A stretch of DNA of 64,000 bases from Chamaea fasciata (taxonomy: Eukaryota > Chordata > Aves > Passeriformes > Sylviidae), in the NCBI GenBank assembly GCA_029207755.1, contig JARCOQ010000012.1:15691679-15755678 (forward strand), given 5' to 3'. Of this stretch, positions 54,301 through 64,000 are shown one piece after another; positions within the stretch are counted from its first letter, which is position 1; the number at the start of each line of letters is the position of its first letter. The notes below the pieces were generated by a model that was not told where the DNA came from, did no database searches, and saw only the letters and a list, made by a program, of their open reading frames with translations. The position numbers and the translations under genes were made by a program.

Positions 54301-55942
54301 GGAAGCCACAAGGAGCTGGGCCCTCTCCTTGGAGACTGCTGTTCCTCAAAGAGGGCACAGATCCTTCTGGGAAGTGCTCAAGAGGTTGGCCTGTGGTCGA
54401 GGAGGAGGATGCTGAGCCATGCAGAAGGAACAGGGGAACATGGGGTCGTACTCCTGGCCCTGTGTGCTGTTTCCCCTCTGATGGAGGGGAGACGCTGCTG
54501 CCAGGCTCTTGGGGATATGGATTGGTCACAGGTTTCTCAGCACTATGTTTGCCAGATGTTTCTTTTGGCTCAACCCTGAAGTTGGGTTTTCCTGCTGTGC
54601 AGCTGCTGATGCTGAATCCCAGGAGGCCCTTCTGTCCCTAAAGGAAAACTACTGAGTGGCTTTGGGCTGGGTGCACTCCCAGAAGCAAGGAATTTAACAC
54701 CCATTTAACACCCATTTTGAGTTCCAGAAGTGGGGCTGTGTTTAGCTCCAGCACCCACAGGAGATGTCTGCTGCTGGACACAAGAGTGGCGGCTGGGACT
54801 TGCCTGGGGACAAGTCTTTCCGTTACAGGTGTCACAGAGGGAACCAAAAGCTGCGCCTGGGAGCTGCAGGGTCAGGGTGGAGCACAGGCAGAGCCATTTC
54901 TGGGCAGAGGGGACAGTTTGGTTTAAACAATCACTGATTGCCATGGAGCATGTATTGCCCACAGTGTGACCGCTGAGCGCACCCAGAGCCGCCGTGCGTC
55001 TGCTGCTTTTCCTTGTAACACACTGTGTTCTCCTTCATTCCCTAGGACAGTTGAGTGGGAAGCAGGTTCTGTCTGCAACGTCGGATGAGCGGGTAAAAGA
55101 CGAGTTCAGTGACCTTTCTGAGGGGTGAGAGAAGAGTGGGTTTAAAATAGCCTAAATGTCTTCTTTGCCAGTGGGAACCCCCCAGCCCTGAGAGCTCTTT
55201 CTCCACCAGCACCGGGGTCACGGAGCGGTGGCTGTGTCACAGCCATCACATAGCTCATGGCACTGAGGCTCTGAGCTCCCTCCTCTGCTCTGGGGGGCTT
55301 TGCACACACATGTGCTCCATGTTTGTGGGCTGCTTGCAACAATCCTGGCCTGTTTTGTCCCCTCCTTGTGCTGGGGAAGGAGCTGTGCTGGGAGCTGCTG
55401 CTCCAGCCCCATAACCTCCATGCAGTTCCCTCCACGGCTGGGGCTGCGGGAGAGCAGTGGGAGTGGGAATGCAGGCACGGGGTGGCACCGTGGAGAAACC
55501 ACCCCCATTGCTCCCAGGGAGAGCCATTAACTGGGAAATGGGGGTGGAGGGGACCTGGCAGCTCCACAGTCCGATGTGAGCAAGGATTTGGCTCAGTCCG
55601 GTCCAGGTGTTTGTAATGGGGCTGTAAATACACACGAGTCTAAAGGGCCAAGTGCAGAGGGACTCCAGTGTCAGCTGAGCCTGTCACATTAAAAGGGCCG
55701 CAACAATTTATTGCCTATTTCCCGTCTTCAGGAATTAATTGCTTCTTGTATGGCTTAAAGCCTAAAAGGAGGAAAAAGAAAAATCCAAATGTGGCTGTTA
55801 TATTTGAGGGAATATAGAATGACCTGCAGCTTCATTAACCTGTGCCAGACGACTGTGACATTCTTGCTCCATGAAATTCCTTTTCTCAGCAGAGGAAGCG
55901 GCAGCCACATCCCTCACCCATGAATAGATCCTTTCAGTAACA

Positions 55943-55973
<31 letters not shown>

Positions 55974-58593
55974 GTTCTCCTGACAGTGGTTTGATTATTC
56001 TTGCAGAGATTTAGCCCTAAAAGGACCCGATTTGGGTCTTTGCTGTGTTCACCGGCGCTGTGTTTGCTTGGGGAGAGGATGGGGGGGAGAACACGTGGAG
56101 TGACCGCTGTGCCGTGCTGTGGGGGAGATGGATGTGCTGGGAATGGGAAGCTGCTGGTGCTGAGGGTCAGCCCGAGGTCACGTTGGTAAAGGGCAGCTTC
56201 TCTCTCTTAGGGACTTCTTGAGCGACGATGAAAGCGAGAAGAGAAACGTGCAATCTTCAGATGACTCCTTTGAGCCTTACCCTGAGAAGAAGTAAGGGGC
56301 TCTCAGGGTGGGTGGGCGGCTGGTGCCCACCCCCGTGGGGCCAACATGTCTTTCCTTATGGCTCTGTTCCCTGCACTTTCCTGCCTGGGGGTCACAGAGA
56401 TGCCCCCAAGCTCCCCACTGGGTTAAATTGGCTGGGCCCTCATCACCAGCCTGGCACAGCCACAGCCTGGCTCATGTTCCTGGGGCTGTGTGTGCTCCTG
56501 CTCTGCCAGGTCACAGTCAGGTGTAACAGCTGGGGACACTTTGGTGGATATAAAACCAAGATCAAATCTTAAACCACTGTCCTGATTCTTTCTTGGAGGG
56601 TTTCTGGCAAGAAAAGCGACAGTAAAGAAGCGAAGAAAGCAGAAGAGCCCAAAATAAGGAAGAAGCCAGGGCCTAAGCCAGGCTGGAAAAAAAAAATCAA
56701 ATGTGAACGGTAAGGAGGGTCTCAGGGCTGGGCTGGGCTGCAGCCCCATGCCCACAACACCTCACACACCTCTGCTTGCAGGGAGGAGCTGCCCACCATC
56801 TACAAGTGTCCTTACCAAGGCTGCACTGCTGTCTACAGAGGGGCTGATGGCATGAAGGTGAGCTCGGGCTCTGCTCCTCTCCCACACTGGAGCCACTTCC
56901 ATGTGAGCAGAGGATCTATGATGGGTTTAATTCCCCACCCCAGGCTGCAGGAGGCAGTGAGCCACTAAAAGCAGCCTGCTGGAAGTCCTGGCCTTTTCCA
57001 ATCTGCTCTGGCTCTCCTGGTTTCTCCTGTCCTGGAAGTCTGCCACTGGCTAACAGCAGCCCTTGGAACAGGCTCCACTGTCCAGCTAAAGCCCCTGCTG
57101 CCAGGGGTACATTGGGATGCAAATCCTGCTTTTGCACATGGTGGGGTCGGTGTTTGGGGATGCAGGTTGTTCCCTGTCAGAAGCTCTGTCCTTGCCTTGC
57201 AGAAACACATCAAGGAGCACCACGAAGAGGTGCGGGAGAGGCCCTGCCCTCACCCTGGCTGCAACAAGGTGTTCATGATCGACCGGTACCTACAGCGGCA
57301 CGTCAAGCTCATCCACACAGGTGTGTCCCAGCAGCTGGCAGGTCACAGACACCCAGAGACTCCTGGCACCCTTTTTTGGGGGTGCTGAGGCTCTGGGGGT
57401 GGGGGCACAGGACTCCCTGTGTGCCTGTGAGCGTGGGACAAGCTGCTGTGCAGGGGACATGAGGCAGAGGAGGGGTTCAGACTCCCGCAGGGAGGGTGGG
57501 CAGCTGCGTGTGCGGGGCACGTTCCAGGAACTCTGCAGAATCCATGACTCTCCTGTTTCCCCTGGCAGAGGTACGGAATTATATCTGTGATGAGTGTGGG
57601 CAGACCTTCAAGCAACGCAAACACCTCTCGGTCCATCAGATGCGGCACTCAGGAGCAAAGCCCCTGCAGTAAGTGATTCCAGTGGGGATCAGAGGGATCA
57701 GTCACTGACCCTGGCACAGTAATTCTGGGGTACAAACCCTGCCTGGAGCTGGCAGCATCCTGGCTGGTTCACTTTAAACAGAATGAATGAGGAGAGAGTC
57801 ACTGAGCACCTCTGCTACGAGGAAAGGCTCAGAGTGCTGGGTGTCTCCAGCCTGGAGAAGATTCCCGGGAGACCTTAGAGCCCCTTGCAGTGCCTAAAGG
57901 GGCTCCAGGAGAGAACTGGGGAGGGACTTGGGACAAGGTCCTGGAGTAACAGGGCAAGGGGGAATGGCTTCCCACTGCCAAAGGGCAGGGTTAAATGGGA
58001 TATTGGAAAGATACTCTTTCCTGTGAAGATGGTGAGGCTCTGGCACAGGTTGTGGACTCCCCATCCCTGGAAGTGTTCAAGGCCAAGCTGGATGGACCTT
58101 GGAGGAGCCTGGGATCGTGGAAGATGTCACTGCCCTTGGCAGGGGATGGGATGGGATGGGATGTGTTTAAGGTCCCTTCCAGCCCAAACCACCCCAGGAT
58201 TCTGTGATTCAATGAAATGTCCATTCCCAACACCTCCAGCCCCAGCGCTCTCCCTGGCTGAGCGAGGCAGCCCCAGGCTGGTGCTGAGCCCCCTTTGGCC
58301 TTGGCAGGTGTGAGATCTGTGGGTTCCAGTGCCGCCAGCGCGCGTCCCTCAAGTACCACATGACCAAACACAAAGCCGAGGCCGAGCTGGAGTTCGCCTG
58401 CGACCAGTGCGGGAAGCGCTTCGAGAAGGCCCATAACCTCAACGTCCACATGTCCATGGTGCACCCTCTGACCCAGACTCAGGACAAAGCCAAGCCGCTG
58501 GAGCCAGAGCCCATCCTCCTCCTCACGACTTCAGGGACTGTGGAAGGGCAGGCGGTGAAGCCAGAAGTGACTGCGCAGCCCGAGCCCACCTGA
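51339..58593 (+). CDS. ZNF276: Zinc finger protein 276
   Basis: Exons: 51339-51483, 52697-53006, 53108-53160, 53731-54231, 55046-55124, 56211-56291, 56599-56709, 56782-56857, 57203-57320, 57569-57668, 58308-58593. They give 619 aa (human 614), starting MKRDRRGRFLAAPGG. Exons 2 to 4 encode a ZAD-like domain with its CRLCHGKFSS and VCKKCHAQFYKC cysteine pairs. An acidic linker (VKDEFSDLSEGDFLSDDE) and a basic KKPGPKPGWKKK segment follow, then five C2H2 fingers from about residue 430 (YKCPYQGCTAVY, CPHPGCNKVF, YICDECGQTFKQRKH, CEICGFQCRQRAS, FACDQCGKRF). It is probably a nuclear DNA-binding protein; targets are unknown. Confidence 0.97.
53435..53605 (+). mobile_element. CR1 LINE 3' end, ZNF276 intron 3
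   Basis: Forward tail: GAGGTGTTTAAGGAAGGACT, then CAGAGGTCGTTTCCAACCTC and terminal AATGGTTCTGTGATCCT. Confidence 0.87.
55630..55990 (+). other. AT-rich block with a poly(T) run in ZNF276 intron 5
   Basis: An AT-rich stretch (CAATTTATTGCCTATTTCCC, GGAATTAATTGCTTCTTGTA) contrasts with the GC-rich surroundings. It ends in a run of about 27 T at 55947-55973. It could be a conserved non-coding element; the T run is a likely assembly-error site. Confidence 0.4.
57783..58213 (+). mobile_element. CR1 LINE, longest copy seen, ZNF276 intron 10
   Basis: About 430 bp forward copy: TCCAGCCTGGAGAAGATTCC, AGGGACTTGGGACAAGGTCC, GTTAAATGGGATATTGGAAA, ending CCAGCCCAAACCACCCCAGG and ATTCTGTGATTC, the CR1-type terminal repeat. 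A (GATGG)n-like run is embedded near 58144. Confidence 0.92.
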
Positions 58594-59042
58594 GGGGACG
58601 GGGATGCCAGCCCAGCCCCACCCCGTAGAAGCCGTATGGCAGTGGAGATTTTTAATCTACGTTTTAGTCTCCCAAAGAACTCCGTGGAATTAGCTTCAGC
58701 TTGCTCAGAAAAGGCTTGTTCTCATGCAGTGATTTCCATGCTCACGTCTGATTTCAGCAGTGTTGTACTAAGAGTGTCTAATCCCAGGGGAAGGGACGTC
58801 GGCAGCGCCCCTTCGTGTCCCCAGCCCCACGCACACATTGTAGAAACCAAGTTGGCCACAACTGTTCCCTCCCTGCACAGAGGTGCCCCTGGGGGCTCGA
58901 GGGGGACAGAGGACAGTGGGAAAACTTTAAGGAGACATTTTGTTTTGGAAAAGAAGAAAAACGAACAAAAAAAAACCCAACAAAAAACCAACATAATTAT
59001 GATTCCCAAAGCAAGTCTAAACTGAAAATTTGTAACCTACTT

Positions 59043-59048
59043 TTTATT
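59043..59048 (-). terminator. FANCA: FANCA poly(A) signal
   Basis: TTTATT on the + strand reads AATAAA on the minus strand, 127 bp after the FANCA stop codon and inside the ZNF276 3' UTR. Confidence 0.75.
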
Positions 59049-59076
59049 GTAACAAGAGCTTCATGGTTATGCTTGT

Positions 59077-59082
59077 AATAAA
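59077..59082 (+). terminator. ZNF276: ZNF276 poly(A) signal
   Basis: AATAAA in GTAATAAATTATTTAC, 484 bp after the ZNF276 stop. It lies beyond the FANCA signal on the opposite strand. Confidence 0.85.
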
Positions 59083-59174
59083 TTATTTACAAAGTAATTT
59101 GAAAAAAATGGCCCACCTGAGAAAGGTGGCTCCTTATGTTAGGTGTAGTTGAGGTGTTGGACTGAGTCCATTCC

Positions 59175-62100
59175 TCAGAACAATTCCAGCTCTTCCTCCA
59201 GCTCCATGTCCACAGCAGGCCGTGAGAAGTGCAGAAGGGTGGCTCCCAGCTCTGGGTCGAGTTCTTCACAGGTGCTCAGGAGCTGGGGAGAGGGCGGGGA
59301 GCCAATTTATCTCTGCTCATGCTTCCTCAAAGCCAGTTCCAGCAACACTGGGGCATTTTGCTCCCTTCTCAGCCAAGCACAGGCAGAGGAGGGGGGAAAC
59401 CTCCACTCGTGCCCGTGGCTGTGCCTGACAATTCCCTCAGACCGAGCGGGAACAGCCACACGAGGGCAGGGTCTGATGTGCTGGGAGCGCTGGAGGATGT
59501 GGCCATGGCCCCGGCTGAGCAGCAGGTGTCCCCCTGCTCCCAGGTGCGTCAGGGAAGCACCGAGCTTGGCACAGGTCTGGGATCAGTGCCCGAGGAGCCG
59601 CGGCAGCACTGCCAGCTCACACACCGGGGGAAAAGGGAGAACATCTGCACGTACCGGCTGGATGTTCCCAAAGCTCTGGGCAGGGCAGTGTGGGATGGCT
59701 CCCAGCAGGAACCGCCGGGCTGCAGAGATCAGCTCCAAGGGATCCTGCACAACACAGGAGAGACACAGCCATGGAGGAAAAACATCACCCTCAGAAGAGA
59801 AGGAACCACCACCCCACAGCCAAGGCTGTCACAGCTCAGAGGGCAGGGGGCTGTTCAGGGTTTGGGAGCAGCCCTGGCAGTTCCTCTCAGCCCCAGGGGA
59901 TGAGGAACCTGAACAAGCCTCCTCTGTTCTGCACACGAAGGTGGGAGCAAGAGGGATGCTGCAAGTGCTGCTGCAGGGGAAGAGCTAAAGAATAGGATTG
60001 GTTACAAGAGGTTTTAAGGTGGAGAGGGGTAGATTTAGACTGGATATTAGGATGAAATTTTTCTCTGTGAGGGTGGGAGAGGTGCTGGCACAGGGTGCCC
60101 AGAGAAGCTGTGGCTGCCCCATCACTGAAAGTGTCCAAGGGAAGGTTGGACAGGCCTTGGAACAACTGGGGGTAATGGGAGATGTCCTTGACCATTGCAG
60201 GGTGTGAAACAGGATGAGGTTTAAGGTCATTTCCAACCCAAACCATTCTGGAGTATATGATAGGAGGAAAAAAAAGAGTCCAGGCTTTGCTTACGTGCTC
60301 TGTGGGGTGTTGATCAGACTGTGGCAGGACTTCCCCTTCCACAAAGAGCTGGAGCAGCTGGATGTACATCTGGAGTGCCACGCTGAGGAAGGTCGGCTCC
60401 CGCCAGAGCAGCTCCTGCTGGAAGCTGGGGGTGAGGCTGGAGGGGGTCACAGAGGGGCTCTGTTAGCTCTGGGTGATGGGACACACACAGTCAACAAGGC
60501 AAACACAGCTGCTGCTCTGCCCTGTCTGATTGCAGTCCCATTGCGAGTAGGGCCAACCCAGGAAGCGAAGTCGGCTCCAAAACCTTGTGCTTGGAGCACA
60601 AGGCTGAAGGGACACTTCTAGCAAAGCTCTTTAGCTAAAGGTTCTCCTCAAACAGCATCGTGCCCTGACGAGGTGTTCTGTCCTGGTAAGAGATACCTGT
60701 GCTCACCTACAGGCCAGCAGTGCTGTTACCTCCATGCCAGCTGCTGTGGATGCCCCATCACCCGCATCCCCCTGATTCCTGGTTCCCAGTCCTGCAGGAC
60801 GTTACCTGTAGAAGGCCAGGGGCAGGAGCCGGGTGTGCCGGTGCGAGGCCGCGCTGCGCAGGACACCGCACTTCCCGGGGTCTGCAAGGACAGGACATCA
60901 CCTTTCACACTTCTGAAGCAGCACAGGGGCTGCACAGTTTCCTTCCAGGCCACGATAAATATGGGTGCTTGGGGGTGGTGACCAGCAAGAGAAGCAAGTT
61001 GTCCCCCTCAGGCTTTCTCTACCCACAGGAATATGACGAATTCAGTCATTCCTGATCATCAGTTGGGTCTGCCATACTCTGGGATAGAAGCAGGATGTTC
61101 TCAGCTTTCACACAAGTGTTTTTTGTGCTGCTTCCAAAGGCCCAGCAGCCCCTTCTCACAGGGACGCTCCAACCCAAGGGATGGGTCACCCGTTCTTCCT
61201 CCCCTTGGGGACAGGACTCACCTCTCTCTGCTGAATGGAAGAGAAGTGGCCAGGATGTGCCCCTCTCTTCCAGGCACTGCAGGATCTCCAGGGACCATTC
61301 CAGAGATGTCTGAAAATCCACTCCTTCCTGGGTGTCAGAAAGGAGAGGTCTTGTTTCTCTTGGGCTGTGGTTGCATCAAAGCAGAAAGAAACCCCCACAA
61401 GAGACAGTACATGAAGTGCTCTGCTAAAGGACCTTAGGAATTTACCCCAAGTTTCTCCCCTCATCTGGCAGCCTGGAATCCCCCCAGGGGAATCAGGCAC
61501 CTGAGCAAGGCAGTGTCTTCCTCATCACAGGGCTCCGCTGAGAGAGGGGAAAGCTGCATCATGGAATGGTTTGGGTTGGAAGGGACCTTAAAGATCATCC
61601 AATTCCACACCTCTGTCATGGGCAGGGACACCTCCCACTAGACCAGGTTGCTCCAAGCCCCATCCAACCTGGATTACCCAAGAGACCACTGCACATCCTG
61701 CACCCACCCCACTGGAGCAGCTTCCATCCCCTCTAACCTTTCTAGTGACAGCAGCATGTCTTGGGATTATTGTGGGGTTTCTTTTTTCATTACTCATTTC
61801 ACATGAATTAACCTCCCAGCTCTGTCTGCTCAAGATGCTTCTCTCCTCCCTGGCTCTTCCCCCAGACTCTCCCACGGGCAGGCTGAGACCAAATGGTTAT
61901 TTTTGCCCTGAATGTGCTCCCTGATCCCATCTGTGAGGTGACTCCCCAAATGGCTGCACTTCAAAGCTGAGGTGACAGCAAAGGGACAGAAACAAGCCTT
62001 CACAGGCAGCAGGATGCTCAGGGCAGGCAGCTGCTGGAAGCAGTCTGTCATCTTTGCTCCTTCACTAAACAGCATTAAACCATTTGGAAACTAATGTTCC

Positions 62101-62565
62101 TCCTTCCTGGGCAGCCTTTCTCCCATGAAGTACCACATTCCAGCCTGAGGAAAAACATCATCTGACAGATGTGAGATGCTACACAGAGCTGAGTGAGATA
62201 TGAGGTTCCTGCACTATTTGGGAGGTGTAAAGTCTGAACAGGAAACTGAAAATAGTAAATCATCCAGGAGGAGAAATAAAAGTAGTGAAAGGAGAGAGAA
62301 TGTCAGTGAGAGGAAAACACAGGTTTAATCTGATGGGAACAGAAGGGCTTTCAGCAGGCTTGTCTGGGGTGTTGCTGATCCCTTCCTCCTGGCAGAACAA
62401 GCTCCCAGCCTTCCCAGTGCTGCTACAAAGCATTTTTGGGCAGCAAACCAAGCTGATGAGACACATCCAGTGTCATGAGAATTCCCTCAGGGCTGAACTC
62501 ACCTTTGGTGCTATTCTGGCTGAGATGAGATCCAGGAGAGAGAAGAACAGCAGAGCAACAAGGAG
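59175..62565 (-). CDS. FANCA: Fanconi anaemia group A protein, C-terminal part
   Basis: Minus-strand exons, 5' to 3': 62565-62503, 61327-61222, 60881-60806, 60436-60295, 59744-59655, 59282-59175. These are 585 nt in phase, the last 194 residues plus stop. Recognisable FANCA segments are LLVALLFFSLLDLIS, HRHTRLLPLAFYS, VALQMYIQLLQLFVEGE, ISAARRFLLGAIPHCP and the acidic end VDMELEEELELF. FANCA is a subunit of the Fanconi core complex that drives FANCD2-FANCI monoubiquitination in interstrand-crosslink repair. Tail-to-tail placement with ZNF276 is the same as in human. The rest of the gene is beyond position 64000. Confidence 0.93.
59985..60262 (+). mobile_element. CR1 LINE 3' end in a FANCA intron
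   Basis: Forward on +: AGAGGTTTTAAGGTGGAGAG, AGACTGGATATTAGGATGAA, GTGCCCAGAGAAGCTGTGGC, ending CATTTCCAACCCAAACCATT. It stops about 30 bp before the exon at 60295. Confidence 0.92.
61556..61677 (-). mobile_element. CR1 LINE 3' end, antisense, FANCA intron
   Basis: Well preserved reverse tail: CATGGAATGGTTTGGGTTGG, AAGGGACCTTAAAGATCATC, CTCCCACTAGACCAGGTTGC. Confidence 0.93.
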
Positions 62566-64000
62566 CTGCAAGGAAAAGAGGCTGCCTGTTAGTTGTGCCT
62601 GTAGTGGTGACTTGGAACTTGGCCTTTCCAGTCAGGGAATATTAACATTTCACCAGGTACATTCCCAGACTGGACCTGGATGAACCACAGAGTGTTTCAC
62701 CTCCTGAGACCCCAGTTACCCTCAGCCCTCCCACGGTTCTCACTCCCCCTGGTACCCCATAGGAATTTTGAGGTGAAAGCTGCAGCTATTCCCTGTGTGC
62801 CAAGTGTACTCAGTGACACCAGACTGGCAGCTTCTGGCTCCAGACAGGTACAAACAGTGGAGGAGTCAATCCCACAGGAAGAGGAGCTGCTGCCTGGAGC
62901 AATAAAACCTCCAGAGTAAACACGAAGCCCAGGTTCCTCTTCAGCACTGTCACCTGTGAGCCTCTGGCACAGGGACACTCCCCATGCTGAGCCCTGACCC
63001 TGGCTCTTCCCTGGAAAATCTACAGCCAAAACTGCTGGGCAGCAGCCCAGCTTCCTCCTTAGAGAGCCCTCCGGAGAATTCCCCTTGCACTGAGGTGACA
63101 GGCAGAGCCATTTCCTGGACCAGGCTTGGGAAAACCCTCAGGAAATCTGTCTCTGGGAATCTCAGCACAACTTCCCAGAGCCCTTAAAATGCCTGCCCTG
63201 CTGTCTCACAAACTTCCTGCGTCTCCTTAACTTTCCAGCCAAGTTGCCCAAGCTAAAATCCACAAGGACTGCTGTTGTTGGAGGGGCAGGGAATCCTGGC
63301 ACGCCACAGATCGAGCTCTCTGTCTCTGCAGGGCTCTCTCCAGCTTCAGTTTATAAAGCAGCTGTTGAACAGCCCTCCCACACTTCACAGGAGCCAGAGT
63401 CTGAGGTTAAAGTTTAAGCTTGGAAAAACTTTGCCTTCAGGATAAGAATATAGCAACTGGCAATTTACAGCCACCTTTCATCAACTATCCACCAGCAAGA
63501 TTTCCCAACAGGGATTACCAGGGATGCAGCACTATCTCAGGACAGCTTCTCTCAGTTCAAGACCTCCTATTTCTGGTTTTCAGGTGTAGGGAAGAGTAGA
63601 AACATCAAATGCACCCAGCCTTGCCTGCTCTGCGTCAGTCCCCAGCCTCTGCAGTGCCTCTCTCCCTTGTCCTCTTGGTGATTGCTGCAGGATGGCACCG
63701 TGGAGGAAGGCAGCTGAGAGCCAAGGGGGGTCAGAGACAGGGAAAACTGCCCCTGAATAAAGGAACCTGAGAAACAGAACAAACATGTCATGGGTTTGCA
63801 GGTAAAAAAGGGGGAAGTGCTGCTGCAGATGAGGAAATGGGGACTTGGACAAAGGTGCGAGTCTGTGACTGGGACAAAAAAATAAATCATTCTCTTCATT
63901 TTGTTCTCCCTGTAGTTGGATGCTACATGGAGACAGTTGCAAAAAAGCCAAAGTCTAGAAGCAGACAGAAGCATTCTCAAATCTCTTTTATCAGCAGTTG
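62566..64000. other. FANCA intronic sequence at the window end
   Basis: Apart from the candidate exon at 63625-63766, I see no confident exon or repeat. The sequence is ordinary intronic DNA. Confidence 0.5.
63625..63766 (-). CDS. FANCA: Candidate further FANCA exon with a GC donor
   Basis: On the minus strand a strong acceptor (CTGTTTCTCAG) opens a 142-nt frame encoding FLYSGAVFPVSDPPW and, at its end, ALQRLGTDAEQ. The only good 5' splice site is CAG|GCAAGG, a GC-type donor. Its phase (0) fits the exon at 62565. The peptide looks plausible before LLVALLFF, but I could not confirm it from memory of FANCA. Confidence 0.4.

Noticed and set aside
61425..61540. Possible FANCA exon ending CEEDTALL-like before GTGCCT
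   Set aside because: The frame that is open ends in the wrong phase for the exon at 61327, and the frame in the right phase has stops.
63567..63980. 137-codon minus-strand frame near the window end
   Set aside because: It mixes intron sequence with another frame of the candidate FANCA exon and has no recognisable domain.

Overview
The window is bird genomic DNA. The genes have many short GT-AG exons and vertebrate orthologues, the introns carry many CR1-LINE 3' fragments (the avian interspersed repeat), and gene density, CpG islands and GC-rich minisatellites are typical of an avian microchromosome-like segment. A CHMP1A intron also holds an LTR-like block of a type I associate with songbirds, so a passerine is my best guess (inference).

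The gene order and strands match human 16q24.3: SPG7(+, 3' part only) - RPL13(+) - CPNE7(+) - sulfotransferase(-) - DPEP1(+) - CHMP1A(-) - CDK10(+) - SPATA2L(-) - VPS9D1(-) - ZNF276(+) - FANCA(-, 3' part only). I reconstructed the coding exons by hand. They join in phase to 211 aa for RPL13, 553 for CPNE7, 288 for the sulfotransferase, 420 for DPEP1, 196 for CHMP1A, 373 for CDK10, 386 for SPATA2L, 631 for VPS9D1 and 619 for ZNF276, with no frameshift or premature stop. The main differences from human are a full-length cytosolic sulfotransferase (SULT5A1-like) between CPNE7 and DPEP1, and no visible SPATA33 between CHMP1A and CDK10.

Layout: 1-11.6 kb, last eight coding exons of SPG7 (mitochondrial m-AAA protease); 12.9-18.1 kb, RPL13 with a box C/D snoRNA in intron 2; 18.1-20.8 kb, intergenic; 20.8-26.7 kb, CPNE7; 26.7-29.5 kb, intergenic with a large 12-bp minisatellite and a MEF2/X-box-like pair; 29.5-31.8 kb, sulfotransferase; 32.9-36.6 kb, DPEP1; 37.6-41.5 kb, CHMP1A; 41.9-45.0 kb, CDK10; 45.5-46.7 kb, SPATA2L; 47.1-51.2 kb, VPS9D1; 51.3-59.1 kb, ZNF276; 59.0 kb to the end, FANCA.

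The genes are not an operon or a single pathway. They share chromatin and promoters: CHMP1A/CDK10 and VPS9D1/ZNF276 are head-to-head with start codons 349 and 137 bp apart, and ZNF276/FANCA are tail-to-tail with crossing poly(A) signals. The most unusual structure is around the sulfotransferase. Its first intron carries a 135-bp, about 96% identical copy of a CPNE7 intron-exon junction, and a piece of its last intron is repeated upstream of its promoter. I found no CRISPR array, phage or prokaryote-like system and no convincing wholly novel gene.
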